This document shows positions 1-5,650 of a stretch of DNA of 6,404 nt, one piece after another. The stretch is from NCBI GenBank assembly GCA_025351035.1, contig JANXWT010000395.1:1-6404 (forward strand). The letters are read 5' to 3'. Source of the DNA: Opitutia bacterium (GTDB lineage Bacteria > Verrucomicrobiota > Verrucomicrobiia > Opitutales > Opitutaceae). A model generated the notes under the pieces. That model worked only from the letters and a program-made list of their open reading frames with translations, made no database searches and was not told the DNA's origin. The translations under genes were made by a program, and so were the position numbers. Position 1 is the stretch's first letter, and every line of letters begins with the position of its first letter.

Positions 1-492
1 GGCGCTGTCGGCGTCGGGCAGCTGGCTGTGCTGCGGCACGACCTGGCATTTGAGCGCGCCTTTCGGCCAGAAATTCACGCCGACGCTCGTGCCGTCGGCC
101 CAGGTGATGCGGATGGATTTGTGCGGGGTCGACTTGCGGACGGTGAGCGGCGTGCGCGGCAGCCATTGCTCGCGCAAGGCGGCGTCCTTCCACGCTTCGA
201 AGGCCCGGGCGACGGGCGCAGCGATAGTCCGCGTGACGCTCACCTCAAAGCCGGCGGGTTTCTGGTGCTTGGCGCGGAGGCCGCGCGATTGTTCGTAACC
301 CACGGCGACCATCTGCGCCCACCACGCGGCCACCTTGTGCCGCGCACTGAGCAAGTCGGCGATTTCCTTGTGGGATTTTTTCTTGGCGCCCGCCTTGTCG
401 AGCAGGGTGCCCCATTCACGCCAAGTTTTTCCGGTGGCTTTCTTGACGGCGACGGAGCTGAGGCCGTTAAGTTTTTCCGTCGGGCGCTTCAT
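1..492 (-). CDS. SRPBCC-domain (AHSA1-like) protein with DUF4287-like N-terminus, partial (3' end outside window)
   Basis: The reading frame is open from the ATG at 492 to the left edge, giving 164 residues with no stop. An in-frame stop (complement of 520-522) lies upstream with no other ATG between, which supports this start. No clear Shine-Dalgarno sequence precedes it. Residues about 19-72 carry the pattern TGKTWREW...LLDKAGAKKKSHKEI...HKVAAWWAQ...YEQSRG, which resembles the DUF4287 family. From about residue 81 (GFEVSVTRTIAAPVARAFEA) the protein reads like the first strand and helix of an SRPBCC/START-fold domain. Members bind hydrophobic ligands or act in the Aha1 or polyketide-cyclase group. 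Ligand and pathway cannot be told from sequence, and the C-terminal half of the domain is missing. It is divergent from the 648-1898 gene. Family call fairly sure; function unknown. Confidence 0.8.
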   Translation of the reverse strand, partial: MKRPTEKLNGLSSVAVKKATGKTWREWGTLLDKAGAKKKSHKEIADLLSARHKVAAWWAQMVAVGYEQSRGLRAKHQKPAGFEVSVTRTIAAPVARAFEAWKDAALREQWLPRTPLTVRKSTPHKSIRITWADGTSVGVNFWPKGALKCQVVPQHSQLPDADSA

Positions 493-542
493 GGGGAGTT
501 CTGGGGCGGGCCGGCGGCCTCAGGGTCGCGCAACCGCCGGAA

Positions 543-571
543 GATATGCACACTTTGCCGGGGTTTGTCAC
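543..571 (-). promoter_or_regulatory. Candidate promoter for the SRPBCC gene
   Basis: On the minus strand a GTGACA box (571-566, five of six matches to TTGACA) is followed 17 nt later by CATATC (548-543), a weak -10 match. It would give a leader of about 45 nt before the ATG at 492. The -35 match and spacing are good and the -10 is poor, so this is only a candidate. Confidence 0.3.
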
Positions 572-610
572 GCCGGAGGTCACGCGTGCGGGAGAGTTCG
601 ACAAGATTTT

Positions 611-630
611 GTTTCCGCTCGGGGGGAAAC
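611..630. promoter_or_regulatory. Inverted repeat in the leader of the 648-1898 gene
   Basis: GTTTCC (611-616) and GGAAAC (625-630) form a perfect 6-bp inverted repeat with an 8-nt G-rich loop. It ends 17 nt before the ATG at 648. It could fold as a leader hairpin or be a small protein-binding site. The rest of the 493-647 intergenic region shows no convincing plus-strand promoter to me. Confidence 0.25.
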
Positions 631-647
631 TTGCTAACCCTTGGGAC

Positions 648-1898
648 ATGAGCGACGAGACAATCCCCAAGCTCCGCCTCAAGCCGAAGCTCGCCACCGA
701 CTCGACTGTCACGCCGCCCACTCCGGCCGAGCCTGCGCCTTCCGCGGTCGCTGCGCCCGAACCCACCGCATCCACTGCGCCCGCGGCTGACGCCGCGCCG
801 GTCATCCGGCTGCGGCCGAAAATTTCTATCACCCCCGCTACGCCGGAAACACCGGCGAGCGCGTCTGTCGCGCCGACGCTACCAGCGCCGGCCGCGGAGC
901 CCGCGCATGTCCGGTTGAAACCCAAAATTTCCGTCGCTTCCACGCCGGCGGAATCCCCGAAGCCCGTCTCAGCGCCGCCGATGCCCGTCCCGCCCGCACC
1001 GCTGGAGATGGCACCACTCGCGGCAGTCGTTCCACCGCCGCCGCCTGCTCCCAGCGTGTCCGCTCCCGCCAGCGCGGGCGCAGCGAAGTTCACCTTGAAA
1101 CCCAAAGTCGATTTTCCGCCGCCGCCGTCCGCAGCCAAACCGGCATCCGCGCCGCCCATGCCGGCCGACGCACCCATCGCGTCCGCCGCACCGACGGCCG
1201 AGGCTCCGGTCACACCGCCGCTCGCCGCGAATTTCCCCCCGCCAGTCGGCAAGTTCCCGCCACCTCCCGGGACAAAGAAATCCGCTGCCGCCCCGGCGGA
1301 GGAAAAGAGCGCCGCCGCCGCGCCGGCCGGCCGGAAGAAACTTTTCCTGATCGGCGGGGTCGCAGGCGGCGTCATGGTGCTCGCGGCGGTATATTTTCTT
1401 TTCCTGAAATCACCCGCCGAGCCGCCACTGCCGCCGGTGAAAAAGAAAGTCGCGCCGGCCGTCGTGACCCAGCCGACGACGGCGCAGGGCCAGGCCGTGG
1501 CGGCGGCGAAAAAGGCCGTGGAAAAAGCGAACGAGCAGATGGCTCCGCTCAACGAAGTCGTGAAAGCCGACCAGCCGGCGGCAGTGCCCGCCACGACTCA
1601 GTCCGCGGTGCCCGGGCCAACTGCACCGGCCGCCATCGTGCCCGCGCCGGTCGTGGTGAAGCCCGTGGATCTCGGCCCGCCGCCGCCAAGCGTCGCGTTC
1701 CGCGAATGGATTTCGAATTTGAAGATCGGCAGCGTGCGCACCGGCGCGAAGCCGCGCATCCTCCTCGACAAAACTTCCTACGATGTGGGCGACACCGTGA
1801 ATCAGCAGATGGGCATCACCTTCGAGGGCTACAACGCCGAGAAGCGCGTGCTGCTCTTCAAGGACCGCAGCGGAGCCATCGTCGAGCGGCGGAATTGA
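648..1898 (+). CDS. Ala/Pro-rich single-pass membrane protein with four LKPK-type motifs, function unknown
   Basis: The ATG at 648 gives 416 residues. An earlier in-frame ATG at 546 would add 34 residues of non-conserved look, so I prefer 648, where the protein starts with MSDETIPKLRLKPK. Residues 1-229 are a low-complexity Ala/Pro/Ser/Val region. It holds four spaced copies of a basic motif [LV]-[KR]-P-K: LRLKPK at 9-14, RLRPKI at 54-59, RLKPKI at 89-94 and LKPKV at 150-154. KK (230-231) then a 22-residue hydrophobic helix (232-253) make one transmembrane segment. The motif region is therefore probably cytoplasmic and the rest extracytoplasmic. A second Ala/Pro linker leads to a compact C-terminal domain (348-416) with FREWISNLKIG, a Tyr-Asp-Val-Gly-Asp turn and alternating strands. 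That domain loosely recalls the GspB/PulB-type C-terminal domain of type II secretion, but I cannot confirm it. It is convergent with the ADOP permease. Gene reality is supported by the start, the helix and the folded C-terminus. Confidence 0.8.
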   Translation: MSDETIPKLRLKPKLATDSTVTPPTPAEPAPSAVAAPEPTASTAPAADAAPVIRLRPKISITPATPETPASASVAPTLPAPAAEPAHVRLKPKISVASTPAESPKPVSAPPMPVPPAPLEMAPLAAVVPPPPPAPSVSAPASAGAAKFTLKPKVDFPPPPSAAKPASAPPMPADAPIASAAPTAEAPVTPPLAANFPPPVGKFPPPPGTKKSAAAPAEEKSAAAAPAGRKKLFLIGGVAGGVMVLAAVYFLFLKSPAEPPLPPVKKKVAPAVVTQPTTAQGQAVAAAKKAVEKANEQMAPLNEVVKADQPAAVPATTQSAVPGPTAPAAIVPAPVVVKPVDLGPPPPSVAFREWISNLKIGSVRTGAKPRILLDKTSYDVGDTVNQQMGITFEGYNAEKRVLLFKDRSGAIVERRN

Positions 1899-1940
1899 GC
1901 TGCGGGTAGTTTCGGCAACTAGCCTCACGCGGCCCGCAGC
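1899..1940. terminator. Hairpin between convergent genes, possible bidirectional terminator
   Basis: GCTGCGGG (1899-1906) and CCCGCAGC (1933-1940) are a perfect 8-bp inverted repeat. Nested directly inside the left arm is TAGTT-TCGGC-AACTA (1907-1921). Both stems can form together, leaving an 11-nt bulge. The hairpin starts one base after the plus-strand gene's stop and its right arm overlaps the last codons of the minus-strand permease gene. There is no T-tract, so termination by this structure alone is uncertain. Confidence 0.4.
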
Positions 1941-4567
1941 GCGATGATGGGATTGATCGCGGTGGCCCGGCGCGCGGGCACGAGGCAGGCGAGCACGGCG
2001 ACCGCGAGGAGTATCGCGACGACGGCAAGGTAAGTGAACGGGTCGCTCGCGGGCACGCCGTAGAGCACGGTCGTCATCAGGCGGCTGAGCATGACGGCGG
2101 CGATGGTGCCGCAGGCGAGGCCGGCGGCGACGAGCAGGAGGCCTTGGCGGAGGACCATCCATAGCACGTCGGTGCGACTGGCGCCGAGCGCCATGCGGAT
2201 GCCGATCTCCTGCGTGCGTTGGCTGACGGAGAACGCCAGCACGCCGCCAATGCCGGCGACGGTGATGACAAGGGCAAGCGTGGCGAAGAGTCCGAGCAGC
2301 GTCGCGGTAAGGCGATAGGGGAGCAGAGCGATGCCGCGCGCCTGCTCCATGGTCTGGATGCGGGTGACGGGTTGTTGCGGATCAGTTTTGCGCAAAGCTT
2401 CGCGGAGATCGCGAACGAGCGTGGCGGGATCCCCGGCGGTGCGCACGACGACCGAGGCCGAGAGGATGCTCGCACGGCGAAGCGGGGCATAGAATTCATC
2501 GACCGCGTCGCGGTCGAGTTGCTGGCGGACGTTGGCGACGACGCCGACGATCGGACGCCAAGTCTGGCCGTTGTCGAAGCTGACGTTTTTGCCGACCGGG
2601 TCTTCGCCGGGCCAATAGCGACTGGCGAGCGATTGGTTGATAATCATGACTTTCACGCCCTCGGCGTTGTCTCCGGAGTTGAAAATGCGGCCGCGGAGCA
2701 ACGGTTGGCCGACGGTGGAGAAATAGGATTCGTTGACGACCGTGATGCTCGCTTGCGTCACGTCGGAAGCGTTGGCGGCGGGCCGACCCTGAATGGTGAA
2801 GGGTGCGAGAAAATTGACGAGGCCGCTGAGCGCCTCGCGGCCGGTGACGGCGACAGATTGGGCGGCCGGCAACGCCTCGGCGGTGGCGATGGCGCGGAAC
2901 CAGAAGTCGCGGCGTTTCTCGGCCGTGTCGTAGCGCGTGAAGTTCAGGTCGATGTTGGCCGAGATGATTTTGTCGGTCCTGATGCCGGGGTCGGCTTGCT
3001 GGAGATTGACCACGCTGCGCGCGGCGAGGCCGGCGCCGACGAGGAGCGGCACGGAGACGGCAACTTGCGCGACGACGAGCAACGCGCGTAGGCGGCTGCG
3101 GCCGCCGGTGGTGCCGCGGGTGCCTTCCTTGAGGGCGTCGATGAGTTTCTCCGTGGCGGGGAGCGCGGGTCGCGAACCGAAGAACAGGCCGGTGAGCACC
3201 GACACGACGAGCGTGAAGAGCAGCACGGGAATGTTGAGCGTGATCTCGCCGGTGTTGGGCAGGAAGCGGCCGGTGTATTGCGTGAGGAGTTTCAGTCCCG
3301 CGGCCGCGAGACCGAAGCCGGCGAGGCCGCCGAGCAGCGAGAGGAGCAGATTTTCCGTCAGCAACTGACGGAAGATGCGCGCGCGGCCGGCACCCATGGC
3401 GGCGCGGACGGCGAGCTCGCGGTCGCGTTGGACAAGGCGGGCGAGCGTGAGGTTGGCGACGTTGGCGCAGGCGATGAGCAGCACAAAGCCGGCGGTGGCG
3501 AGCAAGACAAAGAGCGGAGTGCGAGCGTTGCCGGTGAAGGCTTCGCTGAGCGAGGTCATCTTTGCCGTGTAGCCGGTGTCGGCTTGGTAATCGTTCGGCA
3601 AGTCGCCGCAGAGTTCGGTGGCCACGCGTTTCAGATCGCTGCCAGCCTGTTCGGCGCTGACGCCGTCGGCGAGACGGCCGATGACATTGCTGATGATGCG
3701 GAACGGCCGCTGCGTGCGCGCGGCGTCGCTGCCGCGGAACGGACACGCGCAGGTCGGCATGAAGACGTTGTCGGAATTCGGATACGCCGGCAGTGGCGGG
3801 AGCACGCCGATGACGGTGTGCGGCTTGTCATTCATCTGAAAAACCTGGCCGACGACCCCCGGGTCGCCGCCGAAGCTGCGTTTCCAGTATTCGTTGCTGA
3901 GGAGCAAAACGGCCGGCGCGCCGGGGTTATCGTCCTCGGCGCTGAAATCGCGGCCGAGGATGGGTTTTACGCCGAGGAGGCCAAAGAAATTGGCGGAGAC
4001 GACGCCGGTCTGCACGCGTTCGGGTTCAGGTCGGCCGAGCAAGATGAACCACATCGAGTGATACTCGGCGAGGCCGGTGAAGGAGTGGGTGCGTTTGCGG
4101 TAATCTTCGAGGTCGCTGTAGGAAAAACCAAACGATCCGTGCATGCTGGCGGCGCGGGAGGCTTGCTCGACCTGATAAAGACGCTCGGGTGCGGAGTAGG
4201 CGAGGGGGCGCAGCAGCACGCCGTGCACGACGGAAAAGATCGCGGTGTTGGCGCCGATGCCGAGGCCGAGCGTGAGGATGACGATGAGCGCAAAGCCGGG
4301 ATTGCGGCGCAGACCGCGCAGACCGTAGCCAAGATCCTGCCGGAGGTTGTCGAAAAAGCGCACGCCCCACGCGTCACGCACTTCCTCCTGCACCTGGGCG
4401 ACGCCGCCGAAGCTGCGCAGAGCGTCGAGGTGGGCCTCCTCGGGCGACAAACCAGCGCGCACGTTGGATTCGGTTTCTTTCTCAAGATGGAATTGCAGCT
4501 CGCGATTCAATTCCTGTTCGGCGGCGTCGCGGCGGAAAAGCGTGCGGAGGGGGCGGAATGGGTTCAT
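1925..4567 (-). CDS. ADOP-family ABC transporter permease (duplicated MacB/FtsX domains)
   Basis: The 880-residue protein has the full architecture of the ADOP orphan permeases. Residues 1-80 form a soluble prefix with the FRR...E...E.QFHLE...GLSPEEA pattern. The first transmembrane helix is at about 90-118 (RRNPGFA...GLGIGANTAIFSVV). A MacB-like periplasmic domain spans about 120-340. The first FtsX domain covers about 350-470, with ACANVANLTLAR and RELAVRAAMGAGRARI. The second half repeats the plan: a helix at about 494-520, a periplasmic domain to about 745, and an FtsX domain at about 750-880 with RTQEIGIRMALGASR and a terminal PARRATAINPIIALR. These proteins sit in the inner membrane and are thought to work mechanically, MacB-like, with an ATPase encoded elsewhere; no ATPase is in this window. 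It begins 25 bp after padR, a common pairing. No Shine-Dalgarno sequence is evident. Substrate unknown; no frameshift or missing segment seen. Confidence 0.95.
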   Translation of the reverse strand: MNPFRPLRTLFRRDAAEQELNRELQFHLEKETESNVRAGLSPEEAHLDALRSFGGVAQVQEEVRDAWGVRFFDNLRQDLGYGLRGLRRNPGFALIVILTLGLGIGANTAIFSVVHGVLLRPLAYSAPERLYQVEQASRAASMHGSFGFSYSDLEDYRKRTHSFTGLAEYHSMWFILLGRPEPERVQTGVVSANFFGLLGVKPILGRDFSAEDDNPGAPAVLLLSNEYWKRSFGGDPGVVGQVFQMNDKPHTVIGVLPPLPAYPNSDNVFMPTCACPFRGSDAARTQRPFRIISNVIGRLADGVSAEQAGSDLKRVATELCGDLPNDYQADTGYTAKMTSLSEAFTGNARTPLFVLLATAGFVLLIACANVANLTLARLVQRDRELAVRAAMGAGRARIFRQLLTENLLLSLLGGLAGFGLAAAGLKLLTQYTGRFLPNTGEITLNIPVLLFTLVVSVLTGLFFGSRPALPATEKLIDALKEGTRGTTGGRSRLRALLVVAQVAVSVPLLVGAGLAARSVVNLQQADPGIRTDKIISANIDLNFTRYDTAEKRRDFWFRAIATAEALPAAQSVAVTGREALSGLVNFLAPFTIQGRPAANASDVTQASITVVNESYFSTVGQPLLRGRIFNSGDNAEGVKVMIINQSLASRYWPGEDPVGKNVSFDNGQTWRPIVGVVANVRQQLDRDAVDEFYAPLRRASILSASVVVRTAGDPATLVRDLREALRKTDPQQPVTRIQTMEQARGIALLPYRLTATLLGLFATLALVITVAGIGGVLAFSVSQRTQEIGIRMALGASRTDVLWMVLRQGLLLVAAGLACGTIAAVMLSRLMTTVLYGVPASDPFTYLAVVAILLAVAVLACLVPARRATAINPIIALRAA

Positions 4568-4592
4568 GGGATGCGGGGTAGAAAGCGAGCAG

Positions 4593-4925
4593 CTATTCCG
4601 GTTTGAGCACGAAGCCGACGGCGGCAGTGAAGCGCGCCCAGTATTCGGTTTCGTCGACGAGCTGCTTCTTGCCGGTGCGGGTGAGGCCGTAGAACTTGGC
4701 TTGGCGGTTGTTCTCGGAGACGCCCCACTCGGCCTCGATCCACCCCTGCGCCTCGAGGCGGTGCAGCGCGGGGTAGAGCGAACCTTGGTTCACGACGAAG
4801 GCATCGCGCGACAGCAACTGGATGCGCTGGGCGATGCCCCAGCCGTGCATGTCGCCGCCGGAGAGCGTGCGGAGGATGAGCAGATCGAGGGTGCCTTGGA
4901 GGAGTTCGCTTTTGAAGTCGGGCAT
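4593..4925 (-). CDS. PadR-family transcriptional regulator
   Basis: The 110-residue protein has the usual size of short PadR regulators. It starts MPDFKSELLQGTLDLLILRT, the typical first helix. The winged-helix part follows: GGDMHGWGIAQRIQ (23-36), the recognition region NQGSLYPALHRLEAQGWIEAEW (46-67), and a wing with NNRQAKFYGLTRTGKKQL (72-89). A short C-terminal helix (90-110) is the dimerisation segment. The frame is open further upstream but would overlap the dioxygenase gene, and the PadR homology begins at the ATG at 4925. The gene lies directly ahead of the ADOP permease with a 25-bp gap, which suggests a two-gene operon with PadR as repressor of itself and the permease. The effector is unknown. 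Family call very sure; the autoregulation is inference. Confidence 0.95.
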   Translation of the reverse strand: MPDFKSELLQGTLDLLILRTLSGGDMHGWGIAQRIQLLSRDAFVVNQGSLYPALHRLEAQGWIEAEWGVSENNRQAKFYGLTRTGKKQLVDETEYWARFTAAVGFVLKPE

Positions 4926-4947
4926 GGGTGATTGTTGTTGGGATCCG

Positions 4948-4975
4948 ACAAGAGCCGGCTCTTGCAGAATGTCAA
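4948..4975 (-). promoter_or_regulatory. Candidate padR promoter with overlapping 16-bp palindromic operator
   Basis: On the minus strand a consensus TTGACA (4975-4970) lies 44 nt before the padR ATG. A perfect 16-bp palindrome, CAAGAGCCGGCTCTTG (4949-4964), sits where the spacer and -10 region should be. The best -10 is weak (TCTTGT, 4953-4948, 16-nt spacing). A dimeric regulator bound there would cover the promoter. It does not match the ATGT-N8-ACAT PadR box known from some members, so PadR as the binder is inferred from position only. Confidence 0.5.
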
Positions 4976-5016
4976 CAGGAGAGCGCTGCGGCTTCGCCGG
5001 TTTGTCTGACTTCGCG

Positions 5017-5040
5017 AAAAAAATCAGGCCCCGATGGCCT
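5017..5040 (-). terminator. Candidate intrinsic terminator at the end of the cysteine dioxygenase gene
   Basis: Read on the minus strand, AGGCC-ATCGG-GGCCT (5040-5026) can form a 5-bp stem. It is followed, after GA, by seven T residues (5023-5017). The stem overlaps the last codons and the TGA stop. The stem is short but GC-rich and the T-tract is well placed. It would separate the dioxygenase transcript from the padR-permease operon, which has its own promoter candidate just downstream. Confidence 0.45.
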
Positions 5041-5572
5041 TGTGCTCCGGGGCAAGCCACTCGCCGCCGGTTTTTCCCGTGATGGAGAAGATCTTCATCG
5101 TCTTCAGCGGCGGGGAGTAAATGTGCAGCGTGACGAGGCAGGTGCCCTCGGGCTGCAGGTTGGAAACCTGGTGGGTGTCGCTGTCGTGCGACGCGATGAT
5201 CTCGCCCGAGTGAAAATCGCGCGTGGCGAGCGGGAACACCTGGCCGCACGGCGAGAAGCCGTAGGCCGTTTCGCTGCAGACGCCGGTGAGCACCTTGAAC
5301 GCGCAGACTGACTGGGCGTGGTCATGGATCGGCGAGCGCTGGCCGCTCTTCCAACAAAGCACGAGCATGTTGAACCACGGACTCTCTGCGACGAGGTTGC
5401 GGCAATAGCAGTCGTCCTCGTAATGCAAAAAGTCGCGCACATCGTCCAAGGTCAGCTGCGACTCGGTCAGCAATTTCTTGAGCACCTCCAAGTCCGCTCG
5501 TTCGCTCGTCAGACTTTGGAGATAGCGGAGAGCGGGCGCGAGCACCGGAGGCGGATTTTTGGTCGGTGGCAT
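5024..5572 (-). CDS. Cysteine dioxygenase (cupin-fold, mononuclear iron)
   Basis: The enzyme oxidises L-cysteine with O2 to cysteine sulfinate, the first step to taurine or to pyruvate plus sulfite; it is cytosolic. The ATG at 5572 gives 182 residues, close to the usual size of the family. A TTG 39 nt upstream is a less likely start. Aligned by eye with mammalian enzymes: Arg58 in YCRNLV (substrate carboxylate), His83 and His85 in SPIHDH plus His134 in DTHQVSN (iron ligands), and His150 and Tyr152 in TLHIYSPP. Cys90, five residues after His85, matches mammalian Cys93, so both halves of the Cys-Tyr thioether cofactor are present, whereas many bacterial homologues have Gly at the Cys position. 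No sulfinate-processing gene or taurine transporter is nearby, so the pathway context is missing. It lies 78 bp after the MarC-like frame and 98 bp before padR, all on the same strand. A thiol dioxygenase with another substrate (such as 3-mercaptopropionate) is possible but the Arg makes cysteine likelier. Confidence 0.93.
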   Translation of the reverse strand: MPPTKNPPPVLAPALRYLQSLTSERADLEVLKKLLTESQLTLDDVRDFLHYEDDCYCRNLVAESPWFNMLVLCWKSGQRSPIHDHAQSVCAFKVLTGVCSETAYGFSPCGQVFPLATRDFHSGEIIASHDSDTHQVSNLQPEGTCLVTLHIYSPPLKTMKIFSITGKTGGEWLAPEHKAIGA

Positions 5573-5650
5573 GGCAGTGGATTGGGTGGAGAACCGGTAG
5601 CAGCGGACCAACGCCCTGACAAGCCTGCGCCTTTGGTTCGTTCGGCTTAA

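Noticed and set aside
28..651. Plus-strand open frame of 207 codons opposite the SRPBCC gene
   Set aside because: It reads as Arg/Gly-rich antisense text, while the minus-strand frame shows clear DUF4287-like and SRPBCC patterns.
467..1594. Long minus-strand open frame (375 codons) opposite the Ala/Pro-rich gene
   Set aside because: It is the antisense of a low-complexity GC-rich coding sequence and reads as Gly/Ala/Ser-rich text with no domain. The plus-strand frame has a transmembrane helix and a folded C-terminus.
2219..4606. Long plus-strand open frames opposite the permease gene
   Set aside because: They are Gly/Ala/Glu/Asp-rich antisense products of GC-biased codons. The minus-strand frame is an unmistakable 880-residue permease.
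5573..5611. TTG-initiated N-terminal extension of the dioxygenase by 13 residues
   Set aside because: The extension has no family similarity and the ATG at 5572 gives the normal length.
5621..5648. AAGCC/GGCTT inverted repeat downstream of the MarC frame
   Set aside because: A 5-bp stem with an 18-nt loop and no T-tract is too weak to call a terminator.
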